Source of the DNA: Shinella sp. UYSO24
GTDB lineage: Bacteria; Pseudomonadota; Alphaproteobacteria; Rhizobiales; Rhizobiaceae
Direction of reading: 5' to 3'
Assembly (NCBI GenBank): GCA_902167985.1
Contig: CABHNZ010000003.1
Coordinates: 62,001-126,000, forward strand
DNA length: 64,000 nt
Below are positions 24,324 to 33,924 of this stretch, one piece after another. The notes below the pieces were generated by a model. That model was given only the letters and a program-made list of their open reading frames with translations. It made no database searches and had not been told where the DNA came from. Numbering within the stretch: position 1 is the first letter of the stretch; each line of letters starts with the position of its first letter. The position numbers and the translations under genes were made by a program.

Positions 24324-26587
24324 ACGAGATCAGACGCAATATAGAAATCGACAGCGAACTGCCGACCGGTGCGCCGGTCAACCTTTCGCGTCGCGGCTTT
24401 CTGCTCGGCTCTGTCGGCGCCACTGCCGGCGCGCTGGTCATCGGCTTCGGCCTTCCCATACGCGGTGCCCGCGCGCAGGAGGCCGCGGCAACGGTAGCAC
24501 CCGGCACCAGAGTGCCGGCCTTCCTCGAAATTCGCCCCGATAACACCGCCCGCCTGATGAGCCCGTTCGTCGAGGGCGGCCAGGGCGTTTTCACCGCCAT
24601 GGCCCAGATCGTCGGTGAAGAGCTGGATATGGACCCGAAATCCTTCCTCGTCGAAAATGCGCCGACCGGCGCGGACTATCTGGTGGTCTTCGGCAAGATG
24701 CGGATTACCGGCGGCAGCATGTCCGTTCGCACGAGCTACGACACGATGCGCAAGCTCGGCGCCTCGGCCCGCGCCATGTTCCTTCAGGCAGCAGCGGCGC
24801 GGCTTGGCGTGCCGACCGATCAGCTGGCGACCGAACCCGGCCATGTCGTCGTGACCGCCTCCGGCGAGAAGATCGCCTATGGCGATCTTGCCGGTCAGGC
24901 CATGGCCCTGCCGGTGCCTGCGGCCGACAGTATCAGACTGCGCGATCCCTCGCAGTTTCGCTGGATCGGCAAGTCCGTCGAGCGGCTGGACGTGCTCGAC
25001 AAGTCCACCGGCAAAGCGATCTACGCGATCGACATGAAGGTGGACGGCATGCTGCATGCCGCCGTGCAGCATGCGCCCCGGCTCGGCATGTCGGTCGGCA
25101 CGATCCGCAATCCAGATCAGGTCAAGGCGATGAAGGGCGTTCTTTCTATTCATACCCTGCCCGGTGCCGTCGCCGTCGTCTCCGAACGCTGGTGGAACGC
25201 CAAGCGCGCGGCCGAAGCCCTGCAGGTCGATTGGGCCGAGGCCGGCGCCAAGCCGGTGATGGATGGCATTCGTGTCATGCCGGCCGACTTTTCGACCGCC
25301 GGCTTTGCGGAACGCCTCGCCAACGAGCCGGGCGATGGCAAGGACGCGGAAAAGGAAGGCGACGTGGCCTCGGCACTTGCCAGTGCCAAGACGGTCGTGA
25401 CTGCCACCTATCACAGCCAGTACCTGCATCACGCCCAGCTGGAGCCACCATCGACGATTGCCCGTTTCAATGCCGATGGAACGCTCGACGTATGGATGCC
25501 GAACCAGGCGCCGGAACAATTTCAGGCGGATATCGCCAAACGCACCGGCCTTGATGCAGCAAGGATCAACGTTCACAGCCTGATGCTCGGCGGCTTCTTC
25601 GGCCGCCACTTCCTCTATGAGGCCGCCAATCCCTACCCGCAGGCAATCGAGCTTGCCAGGCAGACCGGGCGTCCGATCAAGCTCATCTGGAGCCGCGAGG
25701 AGGAATTCCTGCGTGATCCGATGCGGCCGATGGCGGCCGTGCGCTTCAAGGGTGGTCTCGACGCCAATGGCATGCCCGTCGCGATCGAGGCCGTCAGCAT
25801 CTGCGAAGGGCCGACTGAGGGGATCTCCGGCCACAGGCAAGATAAGCTCGACGAAACGGCAGTCGAGGGGCTGACGGGCAAGGACTATGCGATCCCTAAC
25901 CGGCGCATCGCGCAGCTCTATGTCGAGAACCCGACAATGCTTGCCTATTGGCGTTCTGTCGGCAATTCGATGAACGATTTTCTCTATGAGAGCTTTCTCG
26001 ACGAGCTGGCCGACAAGGGCGGCAAGGATCCTTTCGAACTGCGCATGCAGCTTCTGAAGGATAATCCGCGGCTCTCGACCCTGCTGAAGGCTGTCGGCGA
26101 GATGTCCGGGGGCTGGAAGCGCGGCCCTTTCACGGCCGAGGATGGCACGCGTCGTGCCCGCGGCGTCGCCATGGCCTCCCCCTTCGGCAGCTATACGGCG
26201 GCAATCGCCGAAGTCTCGATCCGGGCGGGTGAAGTCGTGGTCCATGACGTCTGGGAGGCGATCGATCCGGGCAGCATCGTCAATCCGGCCATCGTCAAGG
26301 CGCAGATCCAGTCGGCGAGCGCGCTTGGCGTATCGCAGGTGCTTCTCGAGGAGGCGGTCTACAAGGACGGTCAGCCGGTTGCCCGCAACTATGATCTCTA
26401 TCCCATCCTTCCGCCTTCCCGCATGCCGCGCGTTCATGCGCGGATCATCGAGAGCGGCGAGAAGATGGGTGGCATAGGCGAGCCGGGTCTTCCGGCCGTG
26501 CCGCCGGCGGTCGCAAACGCGGTATCAACGCTCACCGGTGAACGTATCCGCCGCATGCCGCTGTCCCAGTACACGTTCAACAGCTGA
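24320..26587 (+). CDS. Molybdopterin-binding subunit of xanthine-oxidase-family dehydrogenase (IorB-like), Tat-exported
   Basis: 755-residue catalytic subunit with molybdenum-pterin-cytosine-dinucleotide-type cofactor. A Tat motif is visible (LSRRGFLLGSVGATAGALVI, residues about 23-42) and cleavage near ARAQE. Family segments include MLGGFFGRHFLYEAA, YWRSVGNSMNDFLYESFLDE and the C-terminal GGIGEPGLPAVPPAVANAV, which contains the active-site glutamate context. The one-polypeptide Mo subunit without FAD partner matches isoquinoline 1-oxidoreductase beta and periplasmic aldehyde oxidoreductases. Followed by a tri-haem cytochrome c, giving a complete periplasmic dehydrogenase. Substrate (N-heterocycle or aldehyde) unresolved. 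Confidence 0.92.
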   Translation: MNEIRRNIEIDSELPTGAPVNLSRRGFLLGSVGATAGALVIGFGLPIRGARAQEAAATVAPGTRVPAFLEIRPDNTARLMSPFVEGGQGVFTAMAQIVGEELDMDPKSFLVENAPTGADYLVVFGKMRITGGSMSVRTSYDTMRKLGASARAMFLQAAAARLGVPTDQLATEPGHVVVTASGEKIAYGDLAGQAMALPVPAADSIRLRDPSQFRWIGKSVERLDVLDKSTGKAIYAIDMKVDGMLHAAVQHAPRLGMSVGTIRNPDQVKAMKGVLSIHTLPGAVAVVSERWWNAKRAAEALQVDWAEAGAKPVMDGIRVMPADFSTAGFAERLANEPGDGKDAEKEGDVASALASAKTVVTATYHSQYLHHAQLEPPSTIARFNADGTLDVWMPNQAPEQFQADIAKRTGLDAARINVHSLMLGGFFGRHFLYEAANPYPQAIELARQTGRPIKLIWSREEEFLRDPMRPMAAVRFKGGLDANGMPVAIEAVSICEGPTEGISGHRQDKLDETAVEGLTGKDYAIPNRRIAQLYVENPTMLAYWRSVGNSMNDFLYESFLDELADKGGKDPFELRMQLLKDNPRLSTLLKAVGEMSGGWKRGPFTAEDGTRRARGVAMASPFGSYTAAIAEVSIRAGEVVVHDVWEAIDPGSIVNPAIVKAQIQSASALGVSQVLLEEAVYKDGQPVARNYDLYPILPPSRMPRVHARIIESGEKMGGIGEPGLPAVPPAVANAVSTLTGERIRRMPLSQYTFNS

Positions 26588-26613
26588 GACGGCGATCCAC
26601 CGCCCTCACGCGT

Positions 26614-26641
26614 GGCCTGTCCGAGAAAATGCGGGCAGGCC
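26614..26641 (+). other. Hairpin between molybdoenzyme and cytochrome genes
   Basis: GGCCTGTCC (26614-26622) pairs with GGGCAGGCC (26633-26641) around a 10-nt loop. There is no T-run, so it may attenuate or stabilise the mRNA rather than terminate it. Confidence 0.35.
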
Positions 26642-26758
26642 CGGTCGCGTTACTCCCGCCATCTCCAGAAAGCCGCCTCCACAAAGCTGCGTTGCCTCGC
26701 ACCGTTACCGGTGAGAGGCGAGCCCGCCGCAAAGCCCTTACAAGAGGATGGACCGTCC

Positions 26759-28107
26759 TTGAAGAAATTCTTTCTCTCCCTGCTCCTGATCGTCGTCGTT
26801 ATCGGAGCTGCTCTGACGTGGTTCGTCACCCACAAGCCGGGCTCGCCCTTTGATGCCGCGGGCGCGGCGCCTGCTCCATCGGCCGAGATTTTGGCGCGCG
26901 GCGAGGCCGTGGCGCGACAGGCCGATTGCGTCGCCTGTCACAGCCTGCCGGGCGGCAAGCCCTTTGCCGGCGGGCTTGAAATGGGCACGCCACTCGGCTC
27001 GATTTTCGCCACCAACATCACCCCGGACAGGCAAAACGGCATCGGCAACTACTCGCTTGCCGATTTCGACCGCGCCGTGCGCCATGGCGTGACCCCGGAT
27101 GGCAAGCGGCTTTACCCGGCCATGCCTTATCCGTCCTACGTCAAGATGTCGGATGACGACATCCGCGATCTCTATGCCTACTTCATGCACCAGATCCAGC
27201 CGGCCGCCGTTGCCAACCGGGCCTCTGGCATAGAATGGCCGATGAACATGCGCTGGCCGCTGGCATTGTGGAACGCCGTCTTCGTGCCCTCGGGCACCTA
27301 TCAGGAAAAGCCACATGAGGACGAGCAGTGGAACCGCGGCGCCTATCTCGTTCAGGCCGCCGGCCATTGCGGCGCCTGCCATACGCCGCGCAGCGTCGCG
27401 ATGAACGAGAAAGCGCTGGATGAAGGTGGCTCTGCCTTCCTCTCCGGTGCACTTCTCGACGGCTGGTATGCGCCAAGCCTGCGCCAGGACCACAATACCG
27501 GCCTTGGACGCTGGAGCGAGGACGATATCTTCCAGTTCCTGAAAATGGGGCGCAACCAGCACGCCGTCGTCTTCGGCTCGATGGCGGAAGCTATAACAAC
27601 TCGACCCAGTTCATGAGCGATGACGACCTGAAGGCAATCAGCCATTACCTGAAGTCGCTGCCGGGCGACCAATCCCGCGACGGCACGCCATGGACCTATG
27701 CCAGCGCAACGCCAGTTCCCGCGCAGACAGGAGGTTCGACGGCAAGGCCGGGCGCGGCTACCTATGCGGCCAAATGCGGCTTCTGTCACGGGACGGACGG
27801 GCTTGGCAGAAGTCCGTGGATCCCGCCGCTTGCGGGCTCGGCGGCCTCGCTGATCGAGCATGCGGATTCGCAGGTCAACGTGACGCTCAACGGTTCGGCC
27901 CGCGTTGTTACGGCAGGCGTTCCCGATAGCTACCGGATGCCGTCGTTCCGCCAGCAACTCTCCGATCGCGAGATTGCCGATGTTCTGACCTATGTCCGAT
28001 CGGCATGGGGCAATAACGGCCGCCCGGTCACGCCGCAGGACGTCGACGCGTTACGCAAGCACACGGATCCGGCCAGCAGCAGCCCGATCATCCTGCAAAT
28101 GCGATAG
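26759..28107 (+). pseudogene. Tri-haem cytochrome c (dehydrogenase electron acceptor subunit), one frameshift
   Basis: About 449 residues after repair. A TTG start at 26759, ten bases after an AGAGGA element, yields an N-terminal anchor KKFFLSLLLIVVVIGAALTW. Haem sites in order are CVACH, CGACH and CGFCH. One base is missing near 27590: the first frame ends after FGSMAEA, while NSTQFMSDDDLKAISHYLKS continues in the next, probably with a GCC codon read as GC. The conserved NRGAYLVQAAGHCGACHTPR resembles the 5727-7190 cytochrome, so the two are paralogues. Takes electrons from the upstream IorAB-like enzyme. Confidence 0.85.
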
Positions 28108-28143
28108 ACCACGGTGCCGGAATGGAAGCCGGCAGTGCGCGAT

Positions 28144-28172
28144 GGCAGGCCGCGTCTCGTCGTCGGCCTGCC
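28144..28172. terminator. Hairpin between convergent genes
   Basis: The 9-bp stem GGCAGGCCG / CGGCCTGCC has an 11-nt loop and lies in the 87-bp gap between the convergent cytochrome c and epimerase genes. No long T-run on either side; a bidirectional terminator is plausible. Confidence 0.4.
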
Positions 28173-28194
28173 AGATCGTTTCGACATCAGCTGG

Positions 28195-29193
28195 TCAGCG
28201 CTCCATGTCGGTGATGCCCTGCCGCCAGCTCACCAGAGGCCGATATCCGAGAAGCGCCCGGGCCTTGTCGGTTCTGACGGTAAACGGCTTGCCGATCAAC
28301 TGGAGGAGTTGGCGGGTGAGCGGCGGCTCGCCCCGCAGGCCGAAGAGCCGCCAGACGAGAGCCATGATACCGGCCAGCCGCCACGCCATGTTGAAGGAGA
28401 CGGACTTGTCCTTGGCCGTCACGCCCTGGGTTGCCAGGAGATCGCTGAGGATGCTCTTCAGCGTTCCCTCCTCCGCATCGGCGATGAAATAGGCTTCACC
28501 ACCCTTCCCGCCATCGGCCGCGAGAAGCAGGGCGGAGACGAGATTATCGACATGGCAGGTGGACATGGACTGAGAGCCACCCGCCACCCATTGCCACTGC
28601 CCCTTCTTGACGGTTTCCGCCATCTGGTCGAGCATCGGCATTCCCTTGCCCCAGATGAGCGGCGGGCGGATGGCAATCGTCTCGAAGCCCGCGCGACGAT
28701 TGTTGGCTGCCAGAAGAATTTTCTCGGCCTCGGCCTTGGAAGAACTATAGGGTGCGAAGTCACGCTGGCATGTCGGCATCGTTTCATCGACGCCGAGGAT
28801 CGGCTTCGTATCGCCCATGACGACCGCCGCAGCGCTGACATAGACGATCTTTCGAACTGATGGGGTCGCGGCTGCAGCACCGATGAGGCGCCGCATGCCT
28901 TCGACATTCACCGCATCGAATTCCTTCCGCTTACCCCATAGCTTGAACATGGCGGCAACGTGGAAGATCACCTCGCTGCCTTCCATGCCTGCCTGAAGCT
29001 CCGTCCCGTTGGTCATGTCGCCATAGACGGGCTGCGCCCCAAGCGCCGCCACAATTCTTGCGGCGCCATCGTTGCGCGCCAGCGCACGAACCGCCCATCC
29101 GCTCGCCACAAGCTGCCTGATGAGCCTGCCTCCGACGAAGCCGGATCCGCCTGTAACGAAAGCTATACGCTGCTGAATGACGCTGTCGGTCAT
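28195..29193 (-). CDS. NAD(P)-dependent epimerase/dehydratase (extended SDR)
   Basis: 332-residue extended SDR. The N-terminal Rossmann motif VTGGSGFVGGRL (about 14-25) and active-site YSSSK (YxxxK) with upstream Ser (VSAAAVVMG) are clear, followed by RPPLIWGKG. It resembles the 3-beta-HSD / dihydroflavonol-reductase-like group acting on hydroxy or keto groups of non-nucleotide substrates. The divergent TetR gene at 29299 and the palindrome between them suggest that TetR represses this gene. No adjacent gene reveals its substrate. Confidence 0.87.
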   Translation of the reverse strand: MTDSVIQQRIAFVTGGSGFVGGRLIRQLVASGWAVRALARNDGAARIVAALGAQPVYGDMTNGTELQAGMEGSEVIFHVAAMFKLWGKRKEFDAVNVEGMRRLIGAAAATPSVRKIVYVSAAAVVMGDTKPILGVDETMPTCQRDFAPYSSSKAEAEKILLAANNRRAGFETIAIRPPLIWGKGMPMLDQMAETVKKGQWQWVAGGSQSMSTCHVDNLVSALLLAADGGKGGEAYFIADAEEGTLKSILSDLLATQGVTAKDKSVSFNMAWRLAGIMALVWRLFGLRGEPPLTRQLLQLIGKPFTVRTDKARALLGYRPLVSWRQGITDMER

Positions 29194-29249
29194 GATGCAC
29201 CTCTCTGTGGTTTCTCATGACATAGACCAGCTCCGAACATTATTCAAAT

Positions 29250-29269
29250 AACAAAATATGAATTTTGTT
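29250..29269. promoter_or_regulatory. Candidate TetR operator palindrome
   Basis: AACAAAAT-ATGA-ATTTTGTT has perfect 8-bp arms with a 4-bp spacer, in an AT-rich stretch between the divergent epimerase and TetR genes (57 bp and 30 bp from their starts). Placement is ideal for a TetR repressor controlling both promoters. Confidence 0.65.
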
Positions 29270-29298
29270 CGTTGTAGAAATTGCTATCCGTTCGCGCT

Positions 29299-29949
29299 AT
29301 GACGATCGGCATGACCAAGGATGCGAAATCGGCTGACGAAGCCCTCACCACCGAAAAGATACTGGATGCGGCCCGGGTGCAGATCAGGCGGCATGGTCAG
29401 GCAAAGACCAATATCGTCGATATCGCAAAGTCCCTCGGTACGTCGCACACGACGATCTATCGCCATTTCCGCTCCAAGGCCGAGGTGTTCGACGCGATTG
29501 TCGCCGCCACGATGAAGGACGAGGAAGAGCTGGCGAAAACCTTTCTCTCCTCCACGGCCCCCGCGTCCGTGCGGCTTCTCGACATGACGCTCGCCTTGCA
29601 CCGCCGCAAGCGCGAACGACTGGAGGGGGATCCCGAAGTCTATGAACTCTATCGCCGGATACTGGATGAGCGCCCTGAGCTGGTGAGCAACTATGCGGCA
29701 GCCATGACCCGGCTTCTGGAAGCAGTTGTTGCGGCCGGCGTCAAAAGCGGTGAGTTCAGGACCGATGACGTTTCGGCCGCCGCCGAAGTCGTCCGCGATG
29801 CCGTCACCATCTATGTTCATCCCGCGCATGTCGAGGCCGCAGCAAGGGCCGGCATCGATCTTGAGCCTTCAGTCAGACGGATGATCGCAACGCTCGTTAC
29901 CGCATTGAAAAGCGGGCTCTCCCTTAGCGAGCACCCCGGTCCGCAATAG
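29299..29949 (+). CDS. TetR/AcrR-family transcriptional regulator
   Basis: 216 residues from ATG 29299 (MTIGMTKDAK); a later Met at 29311 is an alternative. The N-terminal HTH has the standard form TTEKILDAARVQIRRHG, then TNIVDIAKSLGTSHTTIYRHFRSKAEVFDAI (about 25-70). The C-terminal ligand domain is helical and not diagnostic. Divergent from the epimerase gene with a perfect palindrome between them. Ligand unknown; the context suggests an aldehyde, ketone or xenobiotic. Confidence 0.88.
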   Translation: MTIGMTKDAKSADEALTTEKILDAARVQIRRHGQAKTNIVDIAKSLGTSHTTIYRHFRSKAEVFDAIVAATMKDEEELAKTFLSSTAPASVRLLDMTLALHRRKRERLEGDPEVYELYRRILDERPELVSNYAAAMTRLLEAVVAAGVKSGEFRTDDVSAAAEVVRDAVTIYVHPAHVEAAARAGIDLEPSVRRMIATLVTALKSGLSLSEHPGPQ

Positions 29950-30049
29950 GGCCGGCAGTGAAGCCAAAATTGGCATTTCCATGCCGTTTTCACGGGCAAT
30001 GCATGCCTTCCCTTTTCATGTCTTTCAGCCGCTCGCGCGCCTTAACCTT

Positions 30050-30080
30050 TTGTTAATACTATACATGAGAACATACTCAT
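30050..30080 (+). promoter_or_regulatory. Candidate promoter and inverted repeat upstream of pilus operon
   Basis: In the 227-bp gap before the pilus operon, TTGTTA (30050-30055) and CATACT (30072-30077), spaced 16 bp, form a weak sigma70-like pair. ATGAG-AACATA-CTCAT (30065-30080) is an inverted repeat over the -10. Both are weak signals. Nothing else is recognised in 29950-30176. Confidence 0.3.
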
Positions 30081-30176
30081 ATACAGGCTGTTGAATGTCA
30101 TGCGGATTGCGCCGGCCACTCATCCCTGATGGGAGGGTCTGCGGGATCCGTGGAAATCATTGGATGAGGAGGGACG

Positions 30177-30674
30177 ATGTCTGTTCCCAAGATCGCTTTG
30201 ATGGCGGCAGTCGCGTGGGCTCTTTCAGCGGTTCCGGGACTTTCTCAAACGGCCGTTAACAGCAGCTTCAACGTGCAGATCACCATCACGGCATCCTGCC
30301 AGATCAATTCCGCCGGCGCTCTCAACTTCGGTTCCAACGGCGTCATCAGCGCCAATATCGATGCGCAGAGCACGATTGCCGTACAATGCACGACCGGCAC
30401 GCCCTTCAACCTGGGGCTCGGTGCAGGCGCAGGCGCCGGAGCAACCGTCGCCAACCGGCTGATGACCGGACCCGCCTCGGCAACGGTCGGCTATTCTCTC
30501 TACACCACCGCCGCGCGCTCAACTGTCTGGGGAAATACGATCAACACGGATACCCAGGCAGGAACAGGAACGGGAGCGGCGCAGAACTTCATCGTCTATG
30601 GCCGCGTTCTGCCACAGACCACACCGGCCGCTGGAACCTATAACGATACTGTTGCGGTCACTTTGACCTATTGA
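30177..30674 (+). CDS. SCPU-domain pilin, Csu-type major subunit
   Basis: 165-residue secreted pilus subunit with the spore-coat-protein-U (SCPU) fold used by Csu/archaic chaperone-usher pili. Signal peptide MSVPKIALMAAVAWALSAVP ends before QTAVNSS. The mature start FNVQITITASCQINS, a second Cys in AVQCTTG and the C-terminal GTYNDTVAVTLTY match the family; the last strand is the donor/acceptor region. The start is preceded by GAGGAGGGA. First gene of the pilus operon, so likely the shaft subunit. Confidence 0.87.
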   Translation: MSVPKIALMAAVAWALSAVPGLSQTAVNSSFNVQITITASCQINSAGALNFGSNGVISANIDAQSTIAVQCTTGTPFNLGLGAGAGAGATVANRLMTGPASATVGYSLYTTAARSTVWGNTINTDTQAGTGTGAAQNFIVYGRVLPQTTPAAGTYNDTVAVTLTY

Positions 30675-30691
30675 AGCCGAAGGAGGGTAAC

Positions 30692-31408
30692 ATGCGTTCC
30701 CTGTTTCTTGCGGCAGCGTTTTTTGCCGGTAGTGGATACTCGATCGCGGAGGCTGCCTCGCTGAGGGTTGCCCCGGTGCTTGTCGATTTGAAGGCACCCG
30801 TTTCCGCCAGCAGCCTGCGCATCTGGAATGATGCCCAGCGGCCAATCAGCGTGCAGGTCCGGATTTTCCGCTGGTCGCAGGAGGGCGGCAAGGAAAACTT
30901 CACGCCGGCAACAGATGTCGTCGTCAGCCCGCCGATCACGAAGTTGAAGGGCGGCGGAGAAAACATGGTCCGCATCGTGCGCACGTCGAAGACACCGATC
31001 CGGGGTGAGGAGAGCTACCGGGTCATCGTCGACGAGCTGCCCGAGGCAGCCGACCGGCGATCCGGAACGGTCAATCTGGTCATCCGTCATTCCATCCCGG
31101 TCTTTTTCGCCGCCGGAGACCTGAGCGGCGCAAAACCGGCATGGTCCATAAGCCGCGCATCGGGCGGCTATCAGGTGAGCGTCGTCAACAGCGGCGACAA
31201 GCGCCTGCGGGTCGCCAATATCGCCCTGAAATCATCCGGCGGAGCGACAGTTGCCTCCCAGTCCGGGCTGGTAGGCTATGTCCTGGGGCAATCGCGTGAG
31301 AGCTGGTTCATACCCGCAGCCGGCAAGGCCAACGACGGGACATTGACGATTTCGGCAGAAACCGACGCCGGGGCAATCAATGCCAAGGCGAGTGTTTCGG
31401 GCCGCTGA
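30692..31408 (+). CDS. Periplasmic pilus-assembly chaperone (PapD-like, Csu type)
   Basis: 238 residues from ATG 30692, preceded by GGAGGG. The signal peptide ends at AEAAS. Two immunoglobulin-like domains are expected: domain 1 carries LRIWNDAQRPISVQVRIFRW and the G1-type donor segment MVRIVRTSKTP; domain 2 starts around HSIPVFFAAG. It delivers SCPU subunits to the usher by donor-strand complementation. Located between the pilin and usher genes, 17 bp after the pilin stop. Confidence 0.88.
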   Translation: MRSLFLAAAFFAGSGYSIAEAASLRVAPVLVDLKAPVSASSLRIWNDAQRPISVQVRIFRWSQEGGKENFTPATDVVVSPPITKLKGGGENMVRIVRTSKTPIRGEESYRVIVDELPEAADRRSGTVNLVIRHSIPVFFAAGDLSGAKPAWSISRASGGYQVSVVNSGDKRLRVANIALKSSGGATVASQSGLVGYVLGQSRESWFIPAAGKANDGTLTISAETDAGAINAKASVSGR

Positions 31409-33924
31409 CGTCGTCCGGCTGGCGGCGCTCGGCCTCTTTCTCCTCACTGCCACATCCCATGCCGCAGCACAGGACCTGCCGCCACCGCCCGCTATGCCGG
31501 CCGGGCCGCCTGTCGGGCCGCCTGTCGGTTCACCATTGGCGCCGCCGGTAGCGTCACCGGCCGGGCCGCCGCTCGCCTCCTTGAAACCGGATGATGCGAT
31601 GACCGATCTGCAGCTTGAGGTTTACGTCAACGGCGTCTCGTCGGACATGATCGCCCACCTGCGTCGCACGAAGTCAGGAACGCTTCTGATCGAGCCTGTG
31701 CAGCTGGAAAATGTCGGCATCAAGCTTCCGAAGCCGCGAGACGGATCAATGGCTGGATCGACATCTCGACGCTGCCGGGCGTGAGCTACGAATTCGACGA
31801 GACCGATCAGACGTTGCGCTTCTCCGCGCCCGATGAGGCGAGGTCGGCCAAGCTGATCGACGTCGCGTCAGCGCCCGGGGCCGGGGCTGGGGCTGGGGAA
31901 GTGGCCGGTGAGGAAGGCCACGATGACGAGACGGCCCAGACCGGCACAGGGGCACTGCTGAACTACACGCTCTACGCCTCGACCGGCGGCGATGAATGGC
32001 GCGATGCCATCAGCTTCCAGGGTTTTTCGGCCCTTCTTGAAGCACGCGCCTTCAGCCCCTTCGGCGTATTGACCTCGTCACAGGTCATCAGCACCAGCCA
32101 GAGCGAGCAATTCGACACGACGCGGCTCGATACGACATGGTCCTATTCGGACGAGGAGAGGCTCAGGACATACAGCGCCGGCGACCTCATCACCGGCGGC
32201 CTGTCATGGACCCGCCCGACGCGCCTTGGCGGCATTCGCATCGCTCGCAATTTCGCCCTGCGGCCGGACATGGTGACAATGCCCCTGCCGGAATTCTCCG
32301 GTTCGGCTGCCATTCCCTCCACTGTCGATGTCTATGTCAACAATGCCCGCCGTTTCTCGCAATCCGTAGCCCCCGGGCCGTTTGCAATCGCCAACCTGCC
32401 GATCGTTACCGGCTCCGGAAACGCTCGTGTCGTGGTGCGCGACAGCCTTGGACGCGAAACCGTCTCGGAGACCCCCTTCTTCGCTTCCGCCGACCTGCTG
32501 GCAAAGGGACTGTGGGATTACTCTGCAGAACTCGGCTTTGCCCGGCGATCCTATGGCACGCTGTCCAACGATTATGACGGCCAGCCGGTCGGCTCGGCAA
32601 CCCTGCGCTACGGACTTTCAGACCACCTGACGCTGGAGGCGCATGCCGAAGGCGGGGCTGACCTCTACAATCTGGGAGGCGGAAGCGTATTTCAGCTGGG
32701 CGCGATCGGTGTCGGCTCGCTTTCAGGCGCCTATAGCAGCTATGGTGAGGAGACCGGCTTTCAGGTCGCAGCCAGTGTCGAGGGCGAAGTGCATGGCGTC
32801 CATTTTTCCGCCCGCAGCCAGCGGACCTTCGGCGAATACAACGATATAGCCTCGGTGACGGCCGACAGGCGCTCTGCCAAGCTGCCCGGTGCGGGCCTCA
32901 GCGCCAGACCACCGAAGGCGCTCGATCAGGTGACGCTTTCGTCGCCACTCGGCTTCGACAAGACCAACCTCAACCTCGCCTTTACCGACATCGAAACCGC
33001 AAACAGCGAACGCTCGCGGATCGTCAGCGTCACCGCCAACCGGACGATCGGCGACAATGGCAGCCTCTTCGTCACAGCCTACAAGGATTTCGCGCAGGAC
33101 AGCAGTTTTGGGCTGTTTGCCGGCCTCTCATGGTCCTTCGGAGGCGACAAGTCGGCATCGCTGAATGTTTCCAACAGCAATGACGGGATGGCGATCACCG
33201 CCGATTATGCCAAATCCGAACGACCGGAAGCAGGCGGCTATGGCTGGCGTGTCAGAGCGGGCGCCGGTGAGACGCAACTCGCCTCCGCCTCCGGCAGCTA
33301 CCGATCCGGGATCGGTCGGCTCGAGGCCGGCGCCGAACAGGTGAATGACAGCGTGCGCGCCTATGGCCAGTTCGAAGGATCGATCGTAGCGGCAGGTGGC
33401 GACGTCTTTCTGGCCGGCCGTATCGATGACGCTTTCGGCGTGGTCGATGCCGGCGCGCCGGGGGTCGATGTTCTCCTCGAAAACCGGCCGATGGGGCAAA
33501 CGAACCGGCGCGGCAAGATCCTCCTGCCGGGTCTTCGATCCTACGGGGAAAACAACATCGCGCTTGATCCGACCAACCTGCCCATCGACGCCGGATCGAT
33601 CGCACGAGGCAGATCGTCAAGCCGAGCGATCGCGCCGGGGCGGTCGTGGACTTCAAGGTCGAGACAGGTCAGCGGCCAGCCCTCATCGTTCTCAAGGATG
33701 AGACCGGCGCCTTCGTCGAGGCCGGCTCTTCCGCCAGATCGGCAGACGGGCAGGATCTGGTCGTCGGCTATGATGGGCAGGTCTATCTCGAAAGTGCCAA
33801 ATCACAGGAATGGCTCGACGTTGCACTGCCATCGGGCGCCACCTGCCGGGCGCAGATTGCGCAACTCGTCACCATGGAAGCCGGCATCGGCAAGGGAGAG
33901 GCAATATGTCAGGGTGTTCACTGA
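31380..33924 (+). pseudogene. Outer-membrane fimbrial usher (Csu type), two frameshifts
   Basis: About 848 residues after repair. The start at ATG 31380 (or GTG 31392) overlaps the chaperone by 29 or 17 nt and gives a signal peptide ending at SHAAAQ, followed by a Pro-rich segment of PPVG-type repeats. One base is missing near 31743 (LPKPRDG to INGWIDISTLPGV) and one near 33603 (DAGSIA to TRQIVKPSDRAG). The long central part carries usher features: GGLSWTRPTRLGGIRIARNF, the plug region PSTVDVYVNNARRFSQSV, and beta-barrel strands. C-terminal domains follow after 33640. It exports and polymerises the pilus. Confidence 0.85.

Noticed and set aside
24263..26437. 724-codon minus-strand open frame
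   Set aside because: It lies entirely antisense to the molybdopterin subunit, has no recognisable domain and reflects high-GC codon bias.
31380..33924. Two or three separate proteins in the usher region
   Set aside because: Motifs continue seamlessly across frames, so a single usher with missing bases explains all pieces.
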